Notes: a model not told the origin generated them from the letters alone. A DNA stretch of 64,000 nt from Rhizobium sp. PP-CC-3A-592 (GCF_003217095.1 NZ_QJSR01000007.1:233737-297736), one strand, 5' to 3'; positions 36,938-45,851 are shown, numbered from the stretch's first letter. Made by a program: numbers and translations.

Positions 36938-36966
36938 CGAATAGCTCCCTTCGAATCACTTGTCAA
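36938..36966 (-). promoter_or_regulatory. Promoter of the ctRNA
   Basis: Minus-strand TTGACA and TATTCG with 17-base spacing, reading toward repB. The -35 element is perfect and the -10 weak (three of six), as read by eye. Confidence 0.7.
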
Positions 36967-37024
36967 CGTGAGAACGCCGCTTTGGTGACCGGAATCGTTT
37001 GCCCTACGCTTGGAGGCAACGAAA

Positions 37025-38245
37025 ATGGACACGAACTTTGTGACGACGCCCTTTGGGCGGCGGACGATGACGCGTGCAATGCTCACGGGACAGAGCAAGG
37101 TACGCGACGTCAACCCCGCGCATTCCGTCGATAAATGGAAGCTCTATCGCGCACTGTGCGAAGCGCGTGGGCGGCTTGGTATATCCGATCGAACATTGGC
37201 ATTGCTCAACGCCCTACTCTCTTTCTATCCGAAGACGGAGATCTCCTCCGAGACCGGGCTCGTCGTTTTTCCCTCGAACCAGCAACTGTCTCTGCGTGCG
37301 AACGGCATGGCCGAACAGACCATCCGACGACACCTGGCGCTCCTCGTGAACGCCGGGCTGATTGCGCGCAAGGACAGCGCCAATGGCAAACGCTACAGTC
37401 GCCGTCACCGTGATGGCGAAATCCGCGAAGCATTCGGCTTCTCCCTCGCGCCGCTTCTTGCCCGGTCATCGGAGATCGAAGAGATGGCCCGGGAGGTCAT
37501 CGCCGATCGCATCAGGCTGCAGGACGCCCGCGAAAACCTCACCATCTGCCGCCGCGATATCGCCAAGCTCATCGCACTAGCGGAGACGGAGAATGCGCCG
37601 GGGGAATGGTCCGCGCATTACCAGACATTCCGGGACATCATCGACAGCATCCCGCGCAATGCTGATATCGATCTCATCACGACAACGCTTCAAAAGCTCC
37701 GCGCTCTTCGGGTCCTGATTCTCAACATATTGGATACATGGAAACATTCGGAAATTCTGAGCGCCAATCCCTCCCAGAATGAGCGGCACATACAGATATC
37801 AGAATCCGAATCTTCTCTTGATTCTGAACCGGACGCCACAATGGAAGGCGTCGAGAATAATCGGGGCGACAGTTCGACATGCAGAACAATAAATGGGTCA
37901 ATTCCGCTCTCGCTCGTTCTTTCAGCATGCCCAGCGATTACGGACTATGCACCATGCGGCGATATTCGAGATTGGCGCGACTTAGCGACCGCTGCCAATG
38001 TCGTCGGCCGCATGTTCGGGATCAGTCCGTCAGCCTATCAGGCGGCATGTTCGACAATGGGCTCAATTCCAACGGCGGTTGCCGTTAGCTGCATTCTCGA
38101 GCGCAGTGAGCATATCCAGTCGCCAGGAGGATATCTGAGACATCTGACACGACAATCAGAAGCTGGGTCATTCTCGGCTGCTCAAATGCTGATGGGAGTA
38201 ATGAAAACGCGAAACCAGGCCACAGCGGAGCTGATCCGGAATTGA
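37025..38245 (+). CDS. repC: Replication initiator RepC
   Basis: Initiator protein of repABC replicons, 406 residues, opening MDTNFVTTPFGRRTMTRAML, the family's hallmark. The start ATG at 37025 has a GGAGG ribosome site eight bases before it; the TTG at 37010 falls within that site and is rejected. A winged-helix region follows (LVVFPSNQQLSLRANGMAEQTIRRHLALLVNAGLIARKDSANGKRYSRR). In this family the origin of replication lies inside repC; an A/T-rich stretch at about 37715-37870 is the likely oriV. Expression is limited by the antisense ctRNA in the 225-base repB-repC gap. Confidence 0.95.
   Translation: MDTNFVTTPFGRRTMTRAMLTGQSKVRDVNPAHSVDKWKLYRALCEARGRLGISDRTLALLNALLSFYPKTEISSETGLVVFPSNQQLSLRANGMAEQTIRRHLALLVNAGLIARKDSANGKRYSRRHRDGEIREAFGFSLAPLLARSSEIEEMAREVIADRIRLQDARENLTICRRDIAKLIALAETENAPGEWSAHYQTFRDIIDSIPRNADIDLITTTLQKLRALRVLILNILDTWKHSEILSANPSQNERHIQISESESSLDSEPDATMEGVENNRGDSSTCRTINGSIPLSLVLSACPAITDYAPCGDIRDWRDLATAANVVGRMFGISPSAYQAACSTMGSIPTAVAVSCILERSEHIQSPGGYLRHLTRQSEAGSFSAAQMLMGVMKTRNQATAELIRN
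37715..37870. other. Probable replication origin (oriV) inside repC
   Basis: An A/T-rich island within the otherwise GC-rich repC frame (around CAACATATTGGATACATGGAAACATTC and the following 100 bases). repABC origins are known to lie in such a stretch of repC. Boundaries are judged by eye only. Confidence 0.45.
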
Positions 38246-38288
38246 GATGCGCCGTATCAACCGGGATGGCAATCCAACAATATGCTCC

Positions 38289-39200
38289 TTAAACCCTGTC
38301 AGCTGGCAAGGTTTGCATGAGTTTGGCGAGCCAATCGACGAACACACGCACCTTGTTGCTCAGATGTCGCCGCTGCGGATAAACGATGTAAAGTGGGACC
38401 GGTTCGAGAGACCAGCCTGGGAGAACCTCGACGAGAGCGCCACTTTCAATGGCGTCGTTGATCATGAAGCCGGGTGCAACGGCGATGCCGAGACCGCCAA
38501 TGGCGGCATTCACATAAGAGCGCGCATCATTCACGGAAAGAATGTAGTTCGGGATAATCTCAATGGTGCGCTTGTTGCCGATAAACTCAAGATCAAGAAC
38601 ACGACCAGACTGTGCCATCAGGTAACCGACCGCGACATGATCACGGGCAAGATCCTCGGGCTCGCTTGGTGCACCGAACTTCTGGAGGTAGAACGGAGCC
38701 GCGTACGCCTTCATCGACATCTCTCCGACCTTGCGGGCAATCAGAGACTGGTCGGTCGGCGTTCCCCCACGAAGGGCGCAGTCGACATTCTCGGCAACGT
38801 AATCGACAAGCCTGTCACCAACACCGATATCGAGCTTGATCTGCGGATAACGTTGATAGAAGTCGCAGAGGGCAGGGATGACGACGAGATCCGCAAAAGC
38901 GCCTGCCATCTCAACACGCAACCGTCCACTGGGCTGAGATTGGGAATTGCTCAGACTGTTGTCCAACTCATCCAGCTCGGAAAGAATCTGGATCGCGCGC
39001 TCGTAGTAGAGAGCGCCATCCGTGGTCACGATCACACGTCGCGTCGTTCGGTTCAACAGCGTGGTTTTCAGCCGCGCTTCGAGGCTCTGGACCAGATTCG
39101 TGACTGTCGTCTTCGGCATGCCCAATGTTGAGGCAGCACGGGTGAAGTTGCCGGTTTCGACCACACGGACGAAAACGCGCATGGCGGAAAGCTGATCCAT
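38289..39200 (-). CDS. LysR-family regulator of the divergent efflux operon
   Basis: 303-residue LysR-type regulator. The N-terminal winged helix is typical (MDQLSAMRVFVRVVETGNFTRAASTLGMPKTTVTNLVQSLEARLKTTLLNRTTRRV). The C-terminal periplasmic-binding-like effector domain includes GRLRVEMAGAFADLVVIPAL. It is divergent from the hydrolase-adaptor-pump genes with 108 bases between, containing the inverted repeat TGTTC-N9-GAACA. The arrangement resembles MexT-MexEF. An AGGAC ribosome site precedes the start. Its 3' end overlaps a parS-like site. Confidence 0.92.
   Translation of the reverse strand: MDQLSAMRVFVRVVETGNFTRAASTLGMPKTTVTNLVQSLEARLKTTLLNRTTRRVIVTTDGALYYERAIQILSELDELDNSLSNSQSQPSGRLRVEMAGAFADLVVIPALCDFYQRYPQIKLDIGVGDRLVDYVAENVDCALRGGTPTDQSLIARKVGEMSMKAYAAPFYLQKFGAPSEPEDLARDHVAVGYLMAQSGRVLDLEFIGNKRTIEIIPNYILSVNDARSYVNAAIGGLGIAVAPGFMINDAIESGALVEVLPGWSLEPVPLYIVYPQRRHLSNKVRVFVDWLAKLMQTLPADRV
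38291..38314. promoter_or_regulatory. parS-like palindrome, copy 2, overlapping the LysR gene end
   Basis: AAACCCTGTCA, GC, TGGCAAGGTTT: the left arm is identical to copy 1 and the right arm differs at two of eleven positions. It lies 45 bases after repC and also encodes the last codons (TLPADRV and stop) of the convergent LysR gene. Confidence 0.55.
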
Positions 39201-39229
39201 TTGAACGGGTCCTGTCTATGAGCTTCGAT

Positions 39230-39248
39230 TGTTCGGATTTCCGGAACA
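39230..39248. promoter_or_regulatory. Candidate LysR operator
   Basis: TGTTC, nine bases, GAACA, with the inner positions also partly symmetric (GG...CCG). It is centred in the divergent intergenic region about 30-48 bases before the LysR start and 61-79 before the hydrolase start and fits a T-N11-A style LysR box. Confidence 0.5.
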
Positions 39249-39308
39249 TTGATACCGAATGACGGCAGCTTGTGAAGCTGGCACGAACAATACTAGATAT
39301 CACCAACG

Positions 39309-40157
39309 ATGAGCAAGATGCTCGCACATGGAACGATCGACATGAATGCGCCTTGGCAGACAATCGATATATCGGCAGAGGTTGGTCCGACCTTGAGTGC
39401 GCGCGTCTACAAAGGCAAGCACTCTCAGAAACCTCTTCCGCTCGTTCTCTATTTTCATGGCGGAGCGTTCCTCGGTGGGGAGCGCCCGGAAGCAGAGCGC
39501 CCTATTCCGAGGGCGATTGCCGAAACCGGCGCGGTTGTTGTGGAGGCCCAATACGGCGAAGCGTCGGATTTTTGCTTTCCTCAGGTTCTCGACCATGCCT
39601 GTTCAGTACTTCGCTTCGTAGACGAGCAGCGCAAACAACTGGGCGGAACGGCGAAATCACCGATTTTCGTGGTGGGTAACGAGGCTGGGGGCAATATTGC
39701 GGCTGGCGTCGCGCTCAAGGCACGAGACCGGTTTCCCGGGCGTCTGACGGGACAAATGCTTCTGTCACCGCTGATCGACCCGCGGATGACATCTATCTCG
39801 ATGCGCGAAGCTGACATCGGTCTGCGCGAGCGGTGGGCGGATGGTTGGCGGCACTATATGCGCGCCGTCTGCGGCGGGCAGCATCCCTATGCCGCTCCTT
39901 GCGAATGCTCTCGCCTCACCGGTGTGGCCCCGGCTCTTCTGGTGACGTCGGAGGACGATCCCCTTCGGGATGAAACCAAGTCCTATGCAGAACGGCTCAG
40001 GGGGGCGGGCGTTCGTGTCCGGGAGCAGGTTTTGCCCGCGAGCTTCGGTTGGACGGGGATTTACAGAGAACACATGGGTCCGTGGATCGAGGCGGTAGGC
40101 GCCGGATTCTCGGCCTTTGTCGATGAACTCCGATCGGGAGATCGGGCAAGAGTTTAA
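39309..40157 (+). CDS. Alpha/beta-hydrolase-fold protein with altered nucleophile
   Basis: 282-residue protein of the hormone-sensitive-lipase/acetyl-hydrolase type. The oxyanion loop HGGAF is at residues 50-54, a catalytic-type Asp lies in SEDDPLRDE and a His in YREHMGPW. The nucleophile elbow, normally GxSxG (often GDSAGG), reads GNEAGG: Glu125 replaces Ser (codon GAG at 39681-39683). The protein is therefore either inactive or works differently. It is the first gene of a likely operon with the RND adaptor (30 bases downstream). A role in modifying or sensing the pump's substrate is only a guess. Confidence 0.8.
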   Translation: MSKMLAHGTIDMNAPWQTIDISAEVGPTLSARVYKGKHSQKPLPLVLYFHGGAFLGGERPEAERPIPRAIAETGAVVVEAQYGEASDFCFPQVLDHACSVLRFVDEQRKQLGGTAKSPIFVVGNEAGGNIAAGVALKARDRFPGRLTGQMLLSPLIDPRMTSISMREADIGLRERWADGWRHYMRAVCGGQHPYAAPCECSRLTGVAPALLVTSEDDPLRDETKSYAERLRGAGVRVREQVLPASFGWTGIYREHMGPWIEAVGAGFSAFVDELRSGDRARV

Positions 40158-40187
40158 AGCGGCTCGCTGAGAGCCAAGGAGTTGACC

Positions 40188-41375
40188 ATGACAGCAAAGA
40201 ACAACCGCTGGGCCCTGATGGGCGCCGGCCTGACCATTGCTGCGTCCGTTGCGGGGGCAGCGTTCTACTTCGAAAGGATGGAAGGGGCTGTGGCCGCCGA
40301 ACCAGCCGCCGTGGCAGCGCCACAGGCCATCCCTGTGACCGTTGCAGCCGTCGAGACGCGAAACGTCGCGACTTGGCAGGAATTTTCCGGTCGTCTTGAG
40401 GCCGTCGGCCGGGTTCAGATCCGTCCGCGTGTGGCTGGAGCGATCCAGTCGATTGAATTTCGTGAGGGTGCTCTGGTCAAGGCCGGGGATCTTCTCGTCA
40501 CGATCGATCCTGAGCCCTACAAGGCAGCCGTGGCGCAGGCAGAAGGACAGGTCGCATCGGCCGAAGCGCGGCTGGATTACGCCACCACCGAGCTCGATCG
40601 CGGGGAGCGGCTGACGTCGAAGAACGTGCTTTCCGATAGCGATCTCGCCCAGCGTCGCAGCGCCAGGGCCGAAGCTGTCGCTGCTGTGCAATCTGCGAAA
40701 GCTGCCCTGCGCGTTGCCGGACTGGAACTTGGCTATACCGAAGTTCGTGCACCGATTTCGGGACGGGTTGGTCGCCGGGAGATCACCGAGGGTAATCTCG
40801 TGGCTGCAGGATCCGGATCGCCTGTTTTGACGACCCTGGTGTCGGTCGATCCGATCTATGCCAGCTTCGACGTCAATGAGGATCTCATCGGCCGTACGCT
40901 CGCGCAGCTTGGCCGGAGCGGCACGGAAACACCGGATCTCGCCCTCATACCTGTGGAATTGGCGACCGGGGCAGGGGAGGGGACGGCGATCCGCGGAAAG
41001 CTTCAGCTGATCGATAATGAGGTGAACGCCCAGAGCGGTACGGTGCGGGTTCGCGCCATCTTCGACAATCCGGGCGGTCAATTGCTTCCGGGCCAGTTCG
41101 TGCGCATTCGCATGGGCGACCCCACGCCTGAAAATCACCTGATGATCAGCGAAAAGGCCGTCGGGACCGATCAGGACAAGAAGTTCGTCTTCGTCGTCGA
41201 TCCCCAGAACACGGTTGCCTATCGGCAGATCGAGCTCGGCAGTGCCGTCGATGGTCAGCGGATCGTCGAGAAGGGCCTGAACGCCGGCGATCGCATCGTG
41301 GTCAATGGATTGCAGCGTATTCGTCCCGGCGCGCTGGTCGATCCGCAGACGGAAGCCAAGGTCGCGCAACAGTAG
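40188..41375 (+). CDS. RND efflux periplasmic adaptor (MexE-like)
   Basis: HlyD-family membrane fusion protein, 395 residues. An N-terminal hydrophobic signal (ALMGAGLTIAASVAGAAFYF, about 11-30) is not a lipoprotein signal. Then the lipoyl-like domain (EFSGRLEAVGRVQIRPRVAGAIQSIEFREGALVKAGDLLVTID) and the hairpin region rich in Ala/Glu/Arg. The start at 40188 has an AAGGA ribosome site; the TTG six bases earlier is rejected. It is paired with the MexF-like pump 200 bases downstream. Confidence 0.92.
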   Translation: MTAKNNRWALMGAGLTIAASVAGAAFYFERMEGAVAAEPAAVAAPQAIPVTVAAVETRNVATWQEFSGRLEAVGRVQIRPRVAGAIQSIEFREGALVKAGDLLVTIDPEPYKAAVAQAEGQVASAEARLDYATTELDRGERLTSKNVLSDSDLAQRRSARAEAVAAVQSAKAALRVAGLELGYTEVRAPISGRVGRREITEGNLVAAGSGSPVLTTLVSVDPIYASFDVNEDLIGRTLAQLGRSGTETPDLALIPVELATGAGEGTAIRGKLQLIDNEVNAQSGTVRVRAIFDNPGGQLLPGQFVRIRMGDPTPENHLMISEKAVGTDQDKKFVFVVDPQNTVAYRQIELGSAVDGQRIVEKGLNAGDRIVVNGLQRIRPGALVDPQTEAKVAQQ

Positions 41376-41575
41376 GCGTCAGACCGGAATAGCCACGATC
41401 ATAGGGTGCCTCAAGAGACTGAGGTACCCGGGCAGTTTGCTCAAAACCATTAGAGCGTCGGTCCGACCCGGGACCTGCGCCGCCATACTATCCATCCATA
41501 TGCCCGAACTCGCGGTCGCAACGTCGCGAGCCGGCGCCTTTCGTCTTCTGATCATTCCCGGAGAGGGGCTATGAC

Positions 41576-44500
41576 ATGAATATTTCCCGATTCTTCATCG
41601 ACAGGCCGGTCTTTGCCGGCGTGCTGTCAGTCCTTATCGTCGTCGCGGGCCTGATCGGCATGCGCGCACTGCCGATTTCCGAATATCCGGATGTCGTTCC
41701 GCCATCCATCGTCGTGCGCGGCACCTACCCCGGTGCCAACCCGAAAGTCATCGCGGAAACGGTGGCAACGCCGCTCGAAGAGTCCATCAACGGCGTCGAG
41801 GACATGCTCTACATGTCGAGCCAGGCAACGGCCGATGGGGTCCTCACGCTGACGGTGACCTTCAAGCTGGGGACGGATCCCGATAAGGCCCAGCAGCTCG
41901 TTCAGAACCGTGTATCGCAGGCAGAACCGCGTCTGCCGGCAGAGGTGCGGGCGCTCGGGGTCACCACGGTAAAAAGCTCGCCCGACCTGATGATGGTCGT
42001 CAACCTCGTTTCCGCCGGCGGGCGCTACGATCTCACCTATCTGCGCAACTACGCCGTTCTGAACATCAAGGACCGGCTGGCCCGCATCGAAGGTGTCGGG
42101 CAAGTGCAGGTCTTCGGCGCTGGGGATTACTCCATGCGCGTCTGGATCGATCCGCAGAAGGCCGCCGAATACTCCCTTGCTGCAAGCGATATCACCACGG
42201 CCATTCGCCAGCAAAACGTTCAGGCAGCCGCCGGCATCATCGGGGCATCACCCACACTGCCCGGCGTCGATCTGCAGCTTTCGGTCAACGCGCAAGGCCG
42301 CCTGCAGACACCGGAACAGTTCGGCAACATCATCGTCAAGAGCGGCGCGAACGGCGAAATAACCCGGCTCCGCGACGTTGCCCGTATCGAGATGGGTGCT
42401 GCCGATTACACGCTCCGCTCCTTGCTGGATGGCGAGCCGGCCGTGGCGGTGCCCGTCTTCCAGGCGCCGGGCTCCAATGCCATCGCCATATCCGACGACG
42501 TCCGCGCAACCATGGCGGAACTGTCGAAAGCCATGCCGGAAGGCGTCACGTTCGAGATCGTCTACGACACCACGGAATTCGTTCGTGCGTCCATCGAGAA
42601 GGTCATCGATACGTTGCTCGAAGCGATTGCCCTCGTCGTGGTCGTGGTCATCGTGTTTCTCCAGACATGGCGGGCGTCGATCATTCCCTTGATCGCGGTT
42701 CCCGTCTCGATCATCGGCACCTTCGCGGTCATGTATGTCTTCGGCTTTTCGGTGAACGCGCTGACGCTGTTCGGTCTCGTGCTCGCCATCGGCATCGTCG
42801 TCGACGACGCGATCGTCGTGGTGGAAAATGTCGAACGCAACATCGAGAACGGGCTTGCGCCACGCGAAGCCACCTATCGCGCGATGCAGGAAGTGTCCGG
42901 ACCGATCATCGCGATCGCACTGGTTCTGGTGGCGGTGTTCGTGCCGCTGGCGTTCATCACAGGGCTTTCCGGGCAGTTCTATCGACAGTTCGCTCTGACC
43001 ATCGCGATTTCCACCGTCATTTCTGCCATCAACTCGCTCACCCTGTCGCCGGCGCTCGCAGCGCTCCTCCTGAAAGGCCACGACGCCAAGAAGGACAAGC
43101 TGACGATCGTCATGGACAAGGCGTTCGGCTGGTTCTTCCGCGGGTTCAACCGTGCCTTCGGCGCCGCATCCAACGGCTACGGACGCAGCGTCGGCGGGCT
43201 CCTGTCGCGCAAGAGCGTGGTCATGGTCATCTACCTCGCGCTCGCTGGCGCTACCTATGGCATGTTCAATGCGGTGCCGGGCGGCTTCGTGCCGGCGCAG
43301 GACAAACAGTATCTTATTGGTTTCGCACAGCTTCCCGATGGGGCAACGCTCGACAGGACGGAGAGCGTCATCAAGAAGATGAGCGATATCGCCCTGCAGC
43401 AGCCGGGCGTGAAGAACGCGATCGCCTTCCCCGGACTGTCGATCAATGGCTTCACGATCGGCTCGAATGCCGGCATCGTCTTCGCCATCCTCGACGACTT
43501 CGAGAATCGTACGACGCCGGAGCTTTCGGGCGGCGCCATCGCCATGCAGCTGAACCAGAAATATGCCGGCATCCAGGATGCCTTCATCGCCATGTTCCCG
43601 CCGCCGCCGGTCAACGGTCTCGGCTCCACGGGTGGCTTCAAGCTGCAGATCGAGGATCGCGCCGGCTTCGGCTATCAGGCGCTGGACGAAGCGACGAAGG
43701 CGTTCATCGCCAAGGCTTACCAGACCCCGGAACTCGCAGGCATCTTCTCGAGCTTCCAGATCAACGTACCGCAGCTCTTCGCGGACCTCGACCGGACGAA
43801 AGCCGAACAGCTCGGTGTATCCGTCACCGATGTCTTCGATGCGTTACAGATCTATCTCGGCTCGCTCTATGTGAACGATTTCAACGCCTTCGGCCGCACC
43901 TACAGCGTCCGGGTGCAGGCGGATGCGAAGTATCGCGCAAAGCCTGAGGATATCGGACAGCTGAAGGTTCGCTCGCAGACGGGTCAGATGATTCCGCTTT
44001 CGGCGCTCCTGAAAGTGGATGCGACCACCGGACCCGAGCGTACGACACGCTACAACGGCTTCCTTGCGGCCGATGTGAATGGCGCACCGGCACCGGGCTT
44101 CTCGTCCGGTCAGGCCCAGGCGGCCGTCGAGCAGATCGCCCGGGAAACGTTGCCGTCGGGTATCGACTTCGAGTGGACGGATCTGACCTATCAGCAGATC
44201 CTGGCGGGAAGCTCCGGCTTCCTCGTTTTCCCGCTCGCTTTGCTGCTGGTCTATCTGGTGCTCGCGGCACAGTATGAGAGCCTGACGCTACCGGTCGCCA
44301 TCATCATGATCGTCCCGATGGGCGTGCTTGCAGCGCTGACCGGGGTCTGGTTGACGGGGGGAGACAACAACATCTTTACCCAGATCGGGCTCGTGGTCCT
44401 TGTGGGCTTGTCGGCGAAGAACGCGATCCTGATCGTGGAGTTTGCGCGCGAACTCGAGTTCGAAGGACGAACGCCGGTTCAGGCGGCTGTCGAGGCGAGC

Positions 44501-44758
44501 CGGCTGCGGCTGCGGCCGATCCTGATGACCTCGATGGCATTCATCATGGGTGTTGTGCCTCTGGTGATCTCGACTGGGGCAGGGGCCGAGATGCGCGCCG
44601 CCATGGGTATTGCCGTCTTCTCCGGCATGATTGGCGTGACCTTCTTCGGCATCTTCACGACGCCGGTCTTCTATGTGTTGGTGCGCAAGCTTGCCGGAAA
44701 CCGCCCGCTGAAGATCTCGACGGACGCGCACGACACGCATCTTGTTCCGGCCGATTAA
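41576..44758 (+). CDS. RND efflux pump permease (MexF-like)
   Basis: 1060-residue RND pump. The opening MNISRFFIDRPVFAGVLSVL and the porter stretches YPGANPKVIAETVATPLEESINGVEDMLYMSSQ and YAVLNIKDRLARIEGVGQVQVFGAGDYSMRVWIDP are very close to MexF and its relatives. The proton-relay acids are in IGIVVDDAIVVVENVERN (TM4). Ribosome site GGAGAGGGG. No outer-membrane factor gene follows; a hairpin terminator lies downstream. MexF relatives export chloramphenicol, quinolones or aromatic acids, but the substrate here is not shown. Confidence 0.94.
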   Translation: MNISRFFIDRPVFAGVLSVLIVVAGLIGMRALPISEYPDVVPPSIVVRGTYPGANPKVIAETVATPLEESINGVEDMLYMSSQATADGVLTLTVTFKLGTDPDKAQQLVQNRVSQAEPRLPAEVRALGVTTVKSSPDLMMVVNLVSAGGRYDLTYLRNYAVLNIKDRLARIEGVGQVQVFGAGDYSMRVWIDPQKAAEYSLAASDITTAIRQQNVQAAAGIIGASPTLPGVDLQLSVNAQGRLQTPEQFGNIIVKSGANGEITRLRDVARIEMGAADYTLRSLLDGEPAVAVPVFQAPGSNAIAISDDVRATMAELSKAMPEGVTFEIVYDTTEFVRASIEKVIDTLLEAIALVVVVVIVFLQTWRASIIPLIAVPVSIIGTFAVMYVFGFSVNALTLFGLVLAIGIVVDDAIVVVENVERNIENGLAPREATYRAMQEVSGPIIAIALVLVAVFVPLAFITGLSGQFYRQFALTIAISTVISAINSLTLSPALAALLLKGHDAKKDKLTIVMDKAFGWFFRGFNRAFGAASNGYGRSVGGLLSRKSVVMVIYLALAGATYGMFNAVPGGFVPAQDKQYLIGFAQLPDGATLDRTESVIKKMSDIALQQPGVKNAIAFPGLSINGFTIGSNAGIVFAILDDFENRTTPELSGGAIAMQLNQKYAGIQDAFIAMFPPPPVNGLGSTGGFKLQIEDRAGFGYQALDEATKAFIAKAYQTPELAGIFSSFQINVPQLFADLDRTKAEQLGVSVTDVFDALQIYLGSLYVNDFNAFGRTYSVRVQADAKYRAKPEDIGQLKVRSQTGQMIPLSALLKVDATTGPERTTRYNGFLAADVNGAPAPGFSSGQAQAAVEQIARETLPSGIDFEWTDLTYQQILAGSSGFLVFPLALLLVYLVLAAQYESLTLPVAIIMIVPMGVLAALTGVWLTGGDNNIFTQIGLVVLVGLSAKNAILIVEFARELEFEGRTPVQAAVEASRLRLRPILMTSMAFIMGVVPLVISTGAGAEMRAAMGIAVFSGMIGVTFFGIFTTPVFYVLVRKLAGNRPLKISTDAHDTHLVPAD

Positions 44759-44783
44759 CGGATCAGAGAACGTCAGAGACGAC

Positions 44784-44815
44784 ATGCCGCCGAGCTTATG
44801 GTTCGGCGGCATTTT
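44784..44815 (+). terminator. Intrinsic terminator after the RND operon
   Basis: ATGCCGCCGA, nine-base loop, TCGGCGGCAT, then TTT. A perfect 10-base-pair stem 26 bases after the pump gene's stop. Confidence 0.8.
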
Positions 44816-44901
44816 GCATTCGGAATTCGCCCATCTGGATGACAAACCGCAAGAAGCGGTGTTAGATCCGCCAGAGAACTGGACAAACGGAATGCTGCGC
44901 T

Positions 44902-45357
44902 GTGAAATATACCCGAAACGCCACATCCGCGACCTATGTTCCTGACGACCTCGACAGGCGCATCATCGCCCATCTCAGGGTCGATGGTCGGGCGTCGCTG
45001 TCGAAGCTTTCGGACGCGCTGGGTGTTGCCCGCGGTACCGTTCAGAACCGGCTGGATCGTCTTCTGGAGACGGGAACGCTGCTTGGATTTACGGTCCGCG
45101 TACGCGAAGATTTCGATGCACAGACCATCCATGCAGTGATGATGATTGAGGTTGTTGGGAAATCGACGACGCAGGTCATTCGTCGTTTGCGCGACATTCC
45201 GGAGATCTACGCGCTTCACACGACCAACGGCAATTGGGATCTCGTCGCCAATATGCGGTCCGCGACCTTGTCGGATTTCGACCGGGTGCTGCGCGAGGTG
45301 CGGATGATCGAAGGCGTGTCGAACAGCGAGACGAGCCTGCTTTTAAGCAGTGTATGA
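44902..45357 (+). CDS. Lrp/AsnC-family regulator
   Basis: 151-residue feast/famine regulator. Helix-turn-helix LDRRIIAHLRVDGRASLSKLSDALGVARGTVQNRLDRLLETG (about 17-58), then the RAM domain (HAVMMIEVVGKSTTQVIRRLRDIPEIYALHTTNGNWDLVANMRS). It starts with GTG and has no obvious ribosome site. It is 17 bases before a RidA gene, suggesting joint control of amino-acid or imine metabolism. Confidence 0.9.
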   Translation: MKYTRNATSATYVPDDLDRRIIAHLRVDGRASLSKLSDALGVARGTVQNRLDRLLETGTLLGFTVRVREDFDAQTIHAVMMIEVVGKSTTQVIRRLRDIPEIYALHTTNGNWDLVANMRSATLSDFDRVLREVRMIEGVSNSETSLLLSSV

Positions 45358-45374
45358 GAAGGGGAGGGGAGGCG

Positions 45375-45833
45375 ATGAGCGTCTATCGGCGGCTTGAGGA
45401 ATTTGGGTTGGTCTTGCCGGTGCCGCTGGCACCCGGCGGCAATTATGTGCCGGCTAAGAGAGCCGGTGACATGCTCTATCTGGCAGGGCAGGGTGCCGCG
45501 CGTGTGGAGGGGGGATGGCACACCGGCAAGGTTGGTCGCGATGTTTCGATCGAGGAGGCCCGCGGCCATGCCCGCATCGTTGCGCTGCAGGTTTTGTCGA
45601 CCGTGCAGCATGCGGTTGGCGATCTCGACGCGGTCGAGGTCGTCAAGGTTTTCGGCATGGTCAATGCCGTGCCGGAGTTCACCGAGCACCCCTTCGTCAT
45701 CAATGGCTTCTCGGACCTCCTGATTGAGGTCATGGGCGAAGATGGCCGCCATGCGCGGTCCGCCATCGGCATGGGCTCGCTTCCCAACGGCATGACGGTC
45801 GAGATCGAGACGATCCTCAGGATCAAGCGCTGA
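45375..45833 (+). CDS. RidA family protein (YjgF/UK114)
   Basis: 152-residue member of the RidA superfamily, whose archetype hydrolyses reactive 2-aminoacrylate and related enamines. The family region is visible (GDMLYLAGQGA near 32-42; VKVFGMVNAVPEFTEHPFVINGFSDLLIEVMGEDGRHARSAIGMGSLPNGMTVEIE). The Arg in RHARSAIG is at the position of the substrate-binding Arg of RidA. It is longer than the usual 125-130 residues, as in the RidA-like subfamily that starts with a short extra N-terminus. A GGGGAGG ribosome site is close to the ATG. Paired with the Lrp gene. Confidence 0.88.
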   Translation: MSVYRRLEEFGLVLPVPLAPGGNYVPAKRAGDMLYLAGQGAARVEGGWHTGKVGRDVSIEEARGHARIVALQVLSTVQHAVGDLDAVEVVKVFGMVNAVPEFTEHPFVINGFSDLLIEVMGEDGRHARSAIGMGSLPNGMTVEIETILRIKR

Positions 45834-45851
45834 TGGGCTGAGCCATCGAGT

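Noticed and set aside
39765..41369. A 534-codon minus-strand frame across the hydrolase and adaptor genes
   Set aside because: Overlaps two supported genes and has no recognisable motif.
41376..41575. Small hairpin and open frame between the RND adaptor and pump genes
   Set aside because: The 8-bp hairpin near 41405-41427 lacks a T-run and the frame is short and featureless. Treated as an ordinary intra-operon gap.
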